Shown piece after piece: positions 31,219 through 42,379 of a DNA stretch of 64,000 nt. A program made the translations under genes and the position numbers. The notes under the pieces were generated by a model. It saw only the letters and a program-made list of their open reading frames with translations. It did not search any database and had not been told where the DNA came from. Origin of the DNA: Diphasiastrum complanatum (lineage: Eukaryota > Streptophyta > Lycopodiopsida > Lycopodiales > Lycopodiaceae); contig CM055097.1 of the NCBI GenBank assembly GCA_029204225.1, forward strand, positions 3,256,620-3,320,619, given 5' to 3'. The first letter of the stretch is position 1; each line of letters opens with the position of its first letter.

Positions 31219-32663
31219 GAGCTAAAACGCACCTTTGCAAAATGCTATGGACAATGCAATTTGGGAGAAAGATGAAGATTTAGATGATGAGGCGAATGTC
31301 AATATGTTGTCTTATACAGCAGGGCAGACTACTACGACATCCACCACTATTGCATCAATGAATGTCAATACTATTGTAGAAATGATGCTAAATGAGTTCG
31401 AGAAACTTGGGAAGACCCAACAGAAACAGATGGAAAAGTTGTAGTTGCAATTTGATGAGAAGATCAAAGCATTGGAAAATTTCCACGGAGAAGCAAACAA
31501 GGAATCTGAGAAGTTTGCAAAGACTTTTTCTACCAGCGAAAATATCTGGTGTTCTATTTGTACAGGAAATCATACAGTGAACGAGTGTCCTCAATTGACA
31601 AAATGAATGGAAATCAGTGTTTGCCATCTGTGTAATTCACCTGACCATGAGACTGCTTTTTGCAACTTCAACCCTCAGATAATTCAGCAACGGTGTGCCC
31701 AGATGGGATATCAAGATCCAGAGTATGGAGGAAATCCAACAGCAAGACTGCGACAATCTACTCTTGGATACCCGGAACGTCTAGCTTTGCCTGCCCCACC
31801 AAAACACTCCACTCCTCCTGCCAATTTGATGGAACCAGAACCTTACGGAAGTGTAGAGCAATGGAGCTATGGTAATGATCAGGAAGGTGGATCTTCATAA
31901 CAGTATGCCATTTATGCTGCCGCTCAACAACAAGCCTCGAGAAATTGGGCTAGAGCACCACTTGGATGTTTTACATGTGGAGAAAATCACAGAGTTGTAG
32001 AATGTCGAAATAAAGAAAAATTTGTACCATTCTGGGCATTGCTATAAAGACTGTCCAGCAAGACCGAAGCCACCACCAGCTACAATACCTATAAATTTGA
32101 TAACAATCAAGCATGCATCAGTAGCTCAGAATAAACCAAGTGCACCCTTGATGGTGGTCTCCAAAGCACAAAAGTTAGCTAAAAAAGAACCAGTAGTGGA
32201 TCCAGTACCTGCTGATTCTATACCATTGAACGAAACACCAACAGCATCGGGAGTCTATCCGAATCTTAATGCAAAAAAACGAAGATATCATGATATGAGA
32301 CAGTGGATTAAACATCTGCAAGAAGAAGAGGAACTTGAAGCTGCTAAAGTAAAAACTGAAGTTCGGTCTTCACCATTGCAGCCTCCAAGAAATTTACGTA
32401 CGGATATGAATGATCAATTACATCATCACGAAGAACCCTTCAAGATGACTGAACCGGAAGCACCGCATACAAAATTACTCATGAACATCTTGTCTAGTAA
32501 GATCAATATTTCATTGGGAGAGTTCCTAAAGTTGGTGCCAAAAGCAAAAGAAGTCTTAGCGCAAAAGTTAGCTCAAGAAGAACCAGAAGTCCATCAGGAG
32601 CCGCTTTTTTGTGCTGGATTTGAAGAATCTAACGATGTACTCCATGTTGGAGCCGCTTGGTAA
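31219..32663 (+). pseudogene. Gypsy A gag, N-terminus deleted
   Basis: Nucleocapsid part of gag. Reads NAMDNAIWEKDED and the Thr-rich AGQTTTTSTTIAS, then CCHC-type motifs CSICTGNHTVNEC and CHLCNSPDHETAFC, CFTCGENHRVVEC, and GHCYKDCPARP. The N-terminal matrix-like region present in B and C is missing. Stops: TAG 31442-31444 (shared with B and C), TGA 31604-31606 (shared with C; CGA in B), TAA 31898-31900. A frameshift lies near 32025. The downstream part (PVPADSIPLNET, EAPHTKLLMNILSS) is an acidic linker that leads to the protease. Confidence 0.85.
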
Positions 32664-33809
32664 AGTAAACAAAAGAATATCACTCTGTCGATACAACATA
32701 GACAATTTTCTGAAGAAGCATTTGTGATAGATGGCGGTTCAGGAGTTAACCTGATTTCTACAAAGCTATGTACAAAATGGGGCCTTACAAAGATTAAGCC
32801 TATTACTTTTGCTATTAAGCTAGCTGTTCAAACGACAGTTCGTCCATGAGGAATGGTGGAAGATATACTTGTCAAGATTGCAAGAATACAGTTCGTCATT
32901 ACTTTCGTCATGATTGACTTACCAGAAGCACCAAATGTCTACCGAATTCTATTAGGACGTCCATGGTTACGAGTTGCGCAAGTAATTCATAACTGGGGTA
33001 CTGGAAAAATCACTTTTGAAAATTGTGAACGTGTAGTTAAAGTTGATCCTATGACTTAGACTATCAAACCAGTGGCTCAAAAAGCGGATGATTTTGATTC
33101 ATCAACAACGGATCACACTTGTGATCGACCAAAAAAAAAATTGGGAGTTCGCTACGATTCTCCAACGGATATTGTCAATTGGAACGAAGCTCTTGCAACA
33201 ATTGATTGTACAGCAGGATATGTGTGTCAACAAGATATTCAATCAGAGATGAGCGAGATTTTCTTATTAGATCAAACTTTGGATACACCAATTACGTTTC
33301 CACTAAATGTGCTGAATGTAGCTTGGATATCAACAGAACCTATACTAGATCCAATTGAGGATGATCTCATACCAGTGAGCCATGCCTTAACTTATGATGG
33401 CAATGCAGAACTTATGGATGAACAGACCAGATTTGGAGTGCGTAATATTCTTGATGCACCAACAATCAAATCGCCCAAAGCAGTTATATTGAAGGGAGAC
33501 AGGATCACACGGTCGATGATGAAGAAAGAAGCTAAGCAAGATTGTAATACGGTCCTGAAATAGAAAAATCCCCCTCAAAAGATTGATTCCAAGGAAGTGC
33601 CACCCTTATTGGATAAAGGCAAAGGAAAAGTCAAGAATGATTCTTCAAGTCAGATTTCCAGCAAGACATCATCGTCTAGGAAGTCTTCACATGTGAAGGA
33701 AGATTTATCATCTCGAAAGTCATCACCTCCACGATCAATTCCTGCTAAGAAGGCTAAACGAAGATCCAAGACAAGTCCTTTCGAAAAAGAACAAGCAAAT
33801 GTAGTCTAG
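32664..33809 (+). pseudogene. Gypsy A protease and basic linker
   Basis: Retropepsin-like segment with VIDGGSGVNLISTKLC as the active-site loop (DGG instead of the commoner DSG/DTG) and RILLGRPWLRVAQVIHNWG as the closing strand, typical of the Athila/Tat side of gypsy. TGA at 32847-32849 is shared by all three copies; TAA and TAG follow at 32661 and 33057. The following linker (DHTCDRPKKKLGV and SSRKSSPPRSIPAKKAKRR) is basic and Ser-rich and has no assignable domain. Confidence 0.8.
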
Positions 33810-35541
33810 CATGATATGCCAGAGCATTTTAAATGTTATACACTGGATGATGTAGTTATCATATTACCTAAAGCACATCGTGAACTTGAAGAACACATGC
33901 CGGAATCTAAAGAGGTTTACAATGGCCCAGCTAGGACGCAGCCAATGAATCTTGCAGTACCAGGAGAACCGAAAAAGATTGTACAAGTGGGATCACAACT
34001 TACTCCTGAACAGTATCAAGCACTCTGTTTGTTACTTATTAAGTATCAAGATTGCTTTGCATGGACTTATCAAGATTTGAAGGGTATTCCGACATCAGTG
34101 ATTGAACATACCATACCTTTAGTACCTGATGCAGTACCAAAGGTTACAAAGTTCTATCACTGTAATCCTAATGTGGCAGATCTGATAAAGAAAGAACTTC
34201 AAAGATTGCTTGACGCCGATTTCATTTATGAGATCGAGCATACCTAATGGATTTCACCGATTTTCATTGTTCCTAAGAAAAATGAGAAATTGCGAATCTG
34301 TGTGAATCTCAAAGCATTGAATAAAGTGACACGGAAGGATCACTTTCAGTTACCTTTTATTGAAAGCATTTTGGATCGCCTTGCTGAAGCGGAAGCTTAT
34401 ACTTTCCTGGATGGATTTAGTGGTTACAACCAGGTTAAGATTGCACCTGTCGATCGCCACAAAACTGATTTTGCAAGAGAATGGGGCACCTATGCTTACA
34501 AAGTAATGTCATTTGGACTCTGTAATGCACCAAGTTCATTCCAAAGAGTAATGCAATTTGCCTTTAAAGATTATCTGCAGAAATTCCTTGAAATTTACTT
34601 GGACGACTTGGGAGTTCATAGTACAGATACAGACCACCTGGATCGATTGGAGAAAGTATTTGAAAGATGCCACAAATATCAAATTTTTCTAAATCCAGAA
34701 AAATGCTAGATATGGGTTTCGCACGAAGTTGTGCTTGGACATGTGATATCAAGACATGGTATTGCCACCGATTATTCTAAGATCAAAGTTATTGTGGAAT
34801 TGCCACCGCCAGCAACAATTCGAGGAGTTTATGGGTCATGCGAACTACTATCGAATTTTTATTATCTTCTTTGCGGATTTAGCACGACCTATATACAAAC
34901 TAACTATTGTTCCTATTTGGACAGTAGAGGCGTTAGAAGCCTTTGAAAAACTAAAAAAAGCATTATCTTCAGCACCGATACTAGGTTCTCCAGATTGGAC
35001 ATTAGAGTTTCATGTTCATACAGATGCCTCAAAATACGCCATTGGATCAGTTTTGACGCAACCAAGTGACTATAAGAAGGATTATCCTATACGATTTGCA
35101 AGCAGACAGCTTATAGATTCAGAGAAGAATTATTCAACAACAGAATGTGAAGCGCTAGCCATGATTTTTTCTGTTCGAAAATTTCGTCACTACCTCATGG
35201 AAATGCACTTTGCATTTTATACGGATCATAAACCGTTACTTTACTTGGTAAATAAGACGTGTAATACTGGACGTATTCCAAGATGGTTATTATTATTGAC
35301 TGAATTTGACTTTCGAATTGTGGTAAAAAAGGGGAAGCAACATTATCTAGCCGATCATGTTTTGCGAATTGAATCCGCACCAGTTAATACTAAAGTGGAT
35401 AATGAACTGCCAAATGCTGCGTGGTTCTATGTTGAAGCAGTACCTGAGTGGGTGGCAGATATTGTTGAGTACCTGATGCTAGGACAACCGAATGACTCTT
35501 TGACAAAAGTACTGAAGAGACAATTGATTCATAAGGCATGA
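33810..35541 (+). pseudogene. Gypsy A reverse transcriptase and RNase H, first copy
   Basis: RT reads MPEHFKCYTLDDVVIILPK, LRICVNLKALNKVTRKDHFQ, FLDGFSGYNQVKIAP, FGLCNAPSSFQRVMQ, and the catalytic box IYLDD, then LGHVISRHGI. RNase H reads FHVHTDASKYAIGSVL, NYSTTECEALAMIF, FYTDHKPLLYLVNK and GRIPRWLLLLTEFDF. Stops at 34245 (TAA) and 34707 (TAG) and a frameshift near 34815 break the frame, but catalytic residues remain readable. It ends at RQLIHKA, where a tandem duplicate starts and the reading frame is interrupted. Confidence 0.88.
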
Positions 35542-37690
35542 CATCATCGTCTAGGAAGTCTTCACCTGTGAAGAAAGATTTATCATCCTGAAAGTCATCA
35601 CCTCCACGATCAATTCCTACTAAGAAGGCTAAACAAAGATCCAAGACAAGTCCTTTCGAAAAAGAACAGGCAAATGTAGTCCAACATGATATGCCAGAGC
35701 ATTTTAAACGTTATACACTGGATGAGGTGGTTATCATATTACCTAAAGCACATCGTGAACCTGAAGAACACGTCGAAATCTAGAGAGGTTTACGATGGCC
35801 CAACTAGGACGCAACCAATGAATCTTGCTGAACTAGGAGAACCGAAAAAGATTGTACAAGTGGGATCACAACTTACTCCTGAACAGTATCAAGCACTCCG
35901 TTTGTTACTTATAAAATATCAAGATTGCTTTGCATGGCTAAACAAAGATCCAAGACAAGTCCTTTCGAAAAAGAACAGGCAAATGTAGTCCAACATGATA
36001 TGCCAGAGCATTTTAAATGTTATACACTGGATGATGTAGTTATCATATTACCTAAAGCACATCGTGAACCTAAAGAACACATGCCAGAATCTAGAGAGGT
36101 TTACAATGGCCCAGCTAGGACGCAGCCAATGAATCTTGCAGTACCAGGAGAACCGGAAAAGATTGTACAAGTGGGATCACAACTTACTCCTGAACAATAT
36201 CAAGCACTATGTTTGTTACTTATTAAGTATCAAGATTGCTTTGCATGGACTTATCAAGATTTGAAGGGTATTTCGACATCAGTGATTGAACATACCATAC
36301 CTTTAGTACCTGATGTAGTTCCAAAGGTTACAAAGTTCTATCGTTGTAATCCTAATGTGGCAGATCTGATAAAGAAAGAACTTCAGAGATTGCTTGACGC
36401 CGATTTCATTTATGAGATCGAGCATACATAATGGATTTCATCGATTGTCATTGTTCCTAAGAAAAATGGGAAATTGCGAATCTGTGTGAATTTCAAAGAA
36501 TTGAATAAAGTGAGAAGGATCACTTTCTGTTACCTTTTACTGAAAGCATTTTGGATCACGTTGCTGGAGCAGAAGCTTATAGTTATCTGGATGCACCTGC
36601 CGATCGCCACAAAATTGCTTTTGCAATAGAATGAGGCACCTATGCTTACAAAGTAATGTCGTTCGGACTCTATAATGCACCAAGTTCATTCCAAAGAATA
36701 ATGCAATTTGCCTTTAAAGATTATCTGCAGAAATTCCTTGAAATTTACTTGGACGACTTGGGAGTTCATAGTACAGATACAGACCACCTAGATCGATTGG
36801 AGAAAGTATTTGAAAGATGCCACAAATATCAAATTTCTCTAAATCCAGAAAAATGCTAGATATGGGTTTCGCACGGAGTTGTGCTTGGACATGTGATATC
36901 AAGACATGGTATTGCCACCGATTATTCTAAGATCAAAGTTATTGTGGAATTGCCACCGCCAGCAACAATTCAAGGAGTTTATGTGTTTGTGGGTCATGCG
37001 AACTACTATCGAATTTCTATTATCTTCTTTGCGGATTTAGCATGACCTATATACAAACTAACTATTGTTCCTATTTGGACTGTAGAGGCGTTAGAAGCCT
37101 TTGAAAAGTTAGAAAAAAAATCAACTTCAGCACCAATACTGTGTTCTCTAAATTGGTCATTAGAGTTTCATACGGATGCCTCAAAATACGCCATTGGATC
37201 AGTTTTGACGCAGCCAGGTGACTATAAGAAGGATTATCCTATACGATTTGCATGTAGACAGCTTACAGATTCAGAGAAGAATTATTCAACAACTAAACAT
37301 GAAGCGCTAGCCATGATTTTTTTTGTTTAAAAATTTCGTCACTACCTCATGGAAACGCACTTTGCATTTTATACGGATCATCAACCGTTACTTTACTTGG
37401 TAAAGAAGACATGTAATACTGGACGTATTCCAAGATGGTTATTATTATTGACTGAATTTGACTTTCGAATTGTGGTTCGAAAGGGAAAGCAACATTATCT
37501 AGCCGATCACGTTTCGTGAATTGAATCCGCACCAGTTAATACTGAAGTGGATGATGAACTGACAGATGTTGCGTGGTTCTATGTTGAAGTAGTACCGGAG
37601 TGGGCGACAGATATTGTTGAGTACCTGATGCTAGAACAACCGAATGACTCTTTGACAAAAGTACAGAAGAGACAATTGATTCATAAGGCT
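35539..37690 (+). repeat. Tandem duplicate of the linker-RT-RNase H region in gypsy A
   Basis: At 35539 the sequence returns to GACATCATCGTCTAGG, which first occurs at 33665. This partial copy runs to about 35936 (TTGCTTTGCATGG) and then jumps back to CTAAACAAAGATCCAAG, matching 33754, starting a longer copy that runs through RT and RNase H to RQLIHKA near 37690 and on into integrase. The longer copy is more decayed: a deletion removes part of the FLDGFSGYNQ region, and several stops are present, though IYLDD is kept (near 36753). So A holds one short and two long copies of this segment. Confidence 0.85.
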
Positions 37691-38860
37691 CAACCTTATC
37701 AATTAATTGTAGGACAATTGTACCATCGTGGATCAGATAATATTTTACAAAGATGTGTTTTACCGCATGAAGTACCAAATTTAATCATGTTTTCACATAA
37801 TGGCATGGGTGGAGGACACTTCTCTATAGATATTACTATTCGCAAACTTTTGCAATCCGGTTGTTGGTGGCCTACGCTTCATAAGGACACAGAAAATTTT
37901 ATTCAGACATGTGATGTTTGCCAGCGAGCTCAACGACCTACTCGACAGAATTATGAACCCTTACATCCGGTTTTATCGCAATCACCGTTTGAAAAATGGG
38001 GACTGGATTATGTTGGTCCTATTCATCCTGCTGGGCAAGGATCTCAGGCCCGATACATTATCGTCACAAGTGATTATATGACCAAGTGGGTTGAAGCCAA
38101 AGCTGTCAAAGTGGCTGATGCGAAATCTACGACCAAGTTTCTATATGGAAATATTATAATCAGATTTGGATGTCCGATCAAGATTGTCAGTGATCGGGGT
38201 ACACACTTTGTTAATCAAACAATAAAGTATTTACTGGAAGATTTTTTTGTTATACACATATTTAGTACTCCCTATTATCCTAGAGGGAATGGCCAAGCTG
38301 AATCTTTCACACCATTATGACAAAGACAATTGAAGCTAGTCGGTCTGATTGGGAATATAAACTGTATGCAACATTGTGGGCATTCAGAACCGCTTACAAA
38401 AATAGTACAAATCAGACACCTTTTCAACTGGTTTATGGTCAAGATGCTGTTATGCCAATTGAATCTTTGATCCCATCTTTACGCATAGCAGCAACGGAAC
38501 GATTAAATGATGATATGTCTTTACAACTCCATCATGAAGGGTTGCACAAATTATGTGAAACCCGATTGATGGCAGTTCATGCCTTAGCAGCAAAGAAAGC
38601 CCGCCACAAGGCATGGCACGATCATCGATTGCACAAGAAAGATCTGAAAGCAGGAGATCTTGCATTGATGTACAAAACCAAGCTGATCAAGGGTAAGTTG
38701 AAGTTTACCGAGGAAGGCCCGTATAAAGTAAAGGAAATCCTGAACTATGGCGCAGTAATTCTTGAGCACTTGGATGGAAAATGATTTGATACTCCGGTAA
38801 ATGGCAATCGATTATGCAAGTTTTGGCAACCTGCTTCGCCAATTCAGCAAGCTTGATTTC
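37691..38860 (+). pseudogene. Gypsy A integrase
   Basis: Zinc-binding HHCC part (HNGMGGGHFS, then CDVCQRAQRP) and core with the catalytic residues in WGLDYVGPI, IVSDRGTHF and NGQAESF, followed after a frame-breaking deletion at about 38310 by a C-terminal part (WAFRTAYKNSTNQTPFQLVY, KARHKAWHD, GDLALMYKTKL, EEGPYKVKEIL). There is no chromodomain. The last codons end at TGA 38782-38784 and continue in frame to FWQPASPIQQA. Confidence 0.88.
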
Positions 38861-39659
38861 AATGGATTTTTTCATTTATTTGTTTTTCAGTATTTAATTT
38901 GCTGAGTTTTTTTGGAAAAAGATAGTTAAAAAATAAAAATAAAAATAAGGAAAGACTGATGAGCAAAAGTCAAGAAGTCATTAGCATAAGAAAAAGGAAG
39001 CACAGTATTTTTTTTTTATGGAAAATGACTTATAAAATTACTGATTGGGACAGATTTGGCCAATACATGATCATAAACCTTTGTTGAGCTCTTAGATTGT
39101 ACATCCACCCTTGATTTATCTAAATTGAGACGGGCGAAGGTTCCTGACAAGAGAAAATTCAATTTTTGAGTTAGGCAAATGTTTAGTGATATGTAATTTT
39201 GGAAACCTTCGTCGGACATCATAACCTCATTATGAATCTTTGCCGACCTGCTAGATGATCTTAAAATGTCAAAATTAGGTTGTCCATAGGTTCATATTGT
39301 GAAAAAATGCATTTATGATAGTACTTGGACGAAGGACCCTCCTGGGCGAAGGTTCACTTTGCCAACCCTGAAAAACGTTCGCCTGATAGGTTCAGATCCC
39401 TTAAAACCTTCGCCGACATTTTTATAGCCTATTTTTGCAATACTGTACATGCCTACAAATTTTTGTTCAGAACTGATCAGCCAAACTACTATTCAGTGTA
39501 ATGGACCCACCAAATTCACCTATAACTTGGCTGAATTCGATTCATTCCTCACTTGTGCTAGCGAAGCTTTTGCGAATTTTTCTTAGAACCAAAGCCTTTC
39601 AAAATTCATGTATTGCCTTCTGATACACTTTCACGCGTTATAATTCCTTTCTTATCATC
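38861..39659 (+). other. Spacer between integrase and extra frame in gypsy A
   Basis: About 800 bp, non-coding, with at least six GGCGAAGGTT-type motifs in both orientations (for example near 39132, 39207, 39345, 39372 and 39404). The homologous spacer in B is 42380-43141. It could hold a splice acceptor or promoter for the downstream frame; nothing visible proves this. Confidence 0.6.
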
Positions 39660-39882
39660 ATGTCTTCTACCGATACTTCTCAGTCTCCGCGCTATACTAT
39701 CCATTGTGATGTTCCATCTGCAACGGACATCATGATTCTTCCTAGCACAAGCATGGTCACTCAATGGATGACCCTTGTGGAGCCTCTGCTCACTATAATG
39801 GGTATTCATGAGAGAGCCTTGTCAGGTCACATCAATATGGATTTCATCACTCTTGCCTTCAGTACGTGGAAGGAAGAGAAAT
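39660..39882 (+). pseudogene. Gypsy A extra frame, N-terminal piece only
   Basis: Begins ATG TCT TCT and reads SQSPRYTIHCDVPSATDIMI, then INMDFITLAFSTWKEEKS, about 80% identical to the start of the B frame at 42379. At 39882/39883 it runs directly into the partial LTR of copy B; the 20 or so codons that follow (to 39950) are LTR sequence read by accident. Confidence 0.8.
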
Positions 39883-40228
39883 CTAATGAACATCAGGAGC
39901 AACTCGAGTTGGTCCCTTTTTATAGTAGAGAGGAGGATTCTGGCCTCTGAATCCTATTGGTCCAGTCTTGCCTCTCTTTTATTCAAATTTAAAAAAGTGT
40001 GGGAACCATCAAAATTGGAGGGGAACCCAACTTTATTCACTAACTTGACATTTAGGCCCTGTGACATTAAAAGTCTCGCAAAAAGGCCTAAAGTCCTTTA
40101 TTAACTTTTAACTAATCAATCAAATAACTATGTGATCATCAGGTTGGACTTACACACGCAGGGTGCCAAATCCCTCTCACTTATTAACTAGGGTTAGGAT
40201 TGTCTTGGGATCCGCAAACCCTCCAACA
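39883..40228 (-). mobile_element. Gypsy B 3' LTR, partial (346 bp)
   Basis: Matches the first 346 bp of the LTR family (minus strand, starting at 40228 with TGTTGGAGGG). It is cut at 39883, within the region before the TATA box seen in full LTRs, and fused to copy A. Just upstream (minus strand, 40229-40241) GGTGGGGGATAC serves as the polypurine tract. Confidence 0.88.
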
Positions 40229-42379
40229 GTATCCCCCACCAAAACTGGTGGCGGTCCCACGATGATGAGGATGGACTTGCTTGTACTGCCGGTATGGTTG
40301 GCGGTTGATTTGCTAGATCTGGAGCTCACCCCCTCGTCCATGCTCGAATCAATCCCTGTATCCATTGGTACAGCTTCTTGGTGCAGAGGGGAGAATGGCG
40401 GCATGACCGGGACTCAGATTTGTGGTCCGGCTTCCAACACTTGAGCGACTGGTTTTTCATAGGCAGGGATAGTCTCTTTTGCCTTTGCCAACTCGGTTGA
40501 AGCTGCTCCTTTGAACCTATCAAAGCGGCCTTGGAATTCTTGAAGGGCCACCTTGTATGTTTTCACTTTTTTGGATAAATACGCAATCACCGTCGATGTG
40601 ACCGGATGATGGGGTATTTGCGTTTGCAAATAGGCATCACGCTCAAGGGCGGTCACATCCAATTCACCTTGAAGCCGTGTGCGATCTTGTTTGGCCATCT
40701 ATAATTGCGCCTTCAGCAGCTGCACCTGTTGCTTGGCATCTTGCACTGCCTTATCTACCTGATCATGTGCGGTTGTCAGGGCATTTTGCAAGGAGCTGAT
40801 GTAGGTTTCCAAGCGATCAGCTTGTTGTTGGGCCAACTTCTTTTCGCTTTCTGTCTTATCTTCATGTTGTTTGGCTATCTTTACCTCTCGATCCAGCTGG
40901 ACAATTTTCTGGTTGATTAGAGTGTTTTCGGATCCTAGAACAGAGATCCTCTGCTCCATTTTCTTCTTCTTATCCAGCATAGACTGGATCACTTGGCCAA
41001 GGCTTGAAACCAACCCTAGAGCATCACCAGAATCTACGATCGTGGAGGTGGCAGCAGCAGGAGAACCTGATGGTACTGTCGTTGGTAGGCGTGGAATAGG
41101 TGCCACCGTCTCTTCTTCTTCAAAAGTATCCTCCTCTTCAAACCCTTCAGGCACCGTGGCGTCGAACTACTTTGGTGACTTTATAGCTGTGTCGACCCGA
41201 AGTGTGGCTGGGCTACCCTGTGTGTGTGGTTGCTGACTGACATCTTCGACACCAACAATAGATTCATGGATATGCCCGAATCCTCTTCCAGGGGATTGGG
41301 GTTCAAAGGGCGCTGGGCCAAAGATTTTGGTGGTCCCAAGGGGGTCGGAATCATCGAACATATCCATGAAGAACTGTGTGTTGGGTGAGGTTGCTTCGGT
41401 GTGCGGGGGTGAGGCGGCCTGGGCAGCTGTGATGGGAATGGTAGGCCCAATGGTCACAGACTGTGCTTGAACAGGAGTAGAGGCGAGGGGAATGAGAAGT
41501 TCAATGCGAATAGCAGCAGGGGGTGGAAACACAGCTAACGAGGTATGCCTAGTGCGACGTCGTGACACGGAAGGCGAGTCAAGAATTACGATCCTGCTGC
41601 GTGGACAACGACGAATATGAGATCTTGAGACCTGATGGGATGATTCTGTCGGTGCTTCTTCGTAGATCGAAAGCACGGAATCCAGGTGGAAGCCATGGAT
41701 TCTATTTTTTAAGTGAGAAGTGACAAAGAGGGACAATAAAGAGCCAACAGTGAACTGCTGCTTTGTATTGGCCTTAATAGCTCGCTTGAGCTCACCAAAA
41801 ACATTCTTGAACCAATTATATGGTTCAAGAGGGCTTTGGCCAACTTAGTGTGGGACTCCACTTTCCGTAAAGGATTTGAGATGTGATGCGGTCTTTCTTG
41901 ATGTTGCCAACCATCAGGAAATTATTCAATAGCTGGGCAGCTGCGTGGATGGAAGGCTCAGTGATGGCTTTCAAAAGGTAGCCATCATTGGTCCAGTGCA
42001 GATTGTTGGTGAGGTCAATAAATGGCTCGATGGCATGTTTGGCGTGCTTGTGATTCGGTGAGGCCTGCATACCACATAATATTCCTATAGCTGCAAGTGC
42101 GGCCTCAGTGACGCGCACTTTGTGTGTGGCTCCCTAGAAGGTGACATAAAATTTGGATTTGTCTTCCTTCCACGTACTGAAGGCAAGAGTGATGAAATCC
42201 ATATTGATACGTCCCGAAAAGGTTCTCTCATGAATACCCATTGCACTGAGTAGAGGCTCCGCAAGGGTCATCCACTGAGTGACCATGCTTGTGCTATGAA
42301 GAATCATGATGTCCGTTGCAGATGGAACATCATGATGGATAGTATAGCGCGGAGACTGGGAAGTATCGATAGAAGACAT
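40177..42379 (-). pseudogene. Extra frame downstream of integrase, about 730 codons, unknown family
   Basis: A long coding region in the position where some gypsy elements carry an env-like frame. In order: a helical N-terminal domain of about 220 residues (VTQWMTLAEPLLSAMGIHER, AALAAIGILCGMQ, VFGELKRAIKANTKQQFTVG), an Arg/Ser-rich basic stretch (RSHIRRCPRSRIVI, SVSRRRTRH), a Pro/Ala/Thr-rich acidic middle, and a long C-terminal coiled coil (DKKKKMEQRISVLGSENTLI, LAQQQADRLETYISSLQNAL, LQGELDVTALERDAYLQ). It ends 17 codons inside the 3' LTR. No signal peptide or membrane segment is seen, so it is not a typical envelope. Damage: TAG 42134-42136, one frameshift near 41840, TAG 41167-41169, TAG 40699-40701, TGA 40414-40416; otherwise a single frame. 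ATG at 42379 is chosen because copy A conserves it (39660). Confidence 0.7.

Larger units (their letters stand above)
20258..34039 (+). repeat. Left arm of a large inverted duplication
   Basis: Reverse-complementary to 52,054-59,955. Shared in mirror order: coiled-coil remnant, decayed copia protease, the TGTTAGCC repeat, a GC-rich minisatellite, a gypsy LTR with the same flanking base order (CCATT before the LTR here, AATGG after it at 57,352), gypsy leader and gag-PR. The left arm additionally contains the 5.9 kb copia insertion and 1,019 bp at 27,782-28,801, and lacks about 1 kb of gypsy leader and gag N-terminus. By eye the arms differ by roughly 3-6%. With the copia element and one target copy removed, the left arm is about 7.9 kb, matching the right. 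Confidence 0.85.
29776..39882 (+). mobile_element. Gypsy copy A, 5' LTR to truncated extra frame, internally rearranged
   Basis: Ty3/gypsy order: LTR, tRNA-Asp-type primer site, gag, protease, RT, RNase H, integrase, then an extra downstream frame. Compared with copies B and C it has lost about 1 kb of leader and gag N-terminus near 31218, carries a tandem duplication of the linker-RT-RNase H region (33665-37690), has several stops and frameshifts, and is cut at 39882 where it meets the LTR of copy B. The LTR and flank are shared with copy C, so A and C descend from one insertion by inverted duplication. No chromodomain is seen; the features fit the non-chromovirus (Athila/Tat-like) side of gypsy, by inference. 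Confidence 0.9.

Noticed and set aside
40871-41236. Plus-strand frame of 121 residues opposite the extra frame of gypsy B
   Set aside because: Shadow of the coiled-coil coding strand; no motif and not conserved as a unit.
40177-42379. Envelope protein for the extra frame of gypsy B
   Set aside because: No signal peptide, membrane segment or cleavage site is visible; position alone is not enough.
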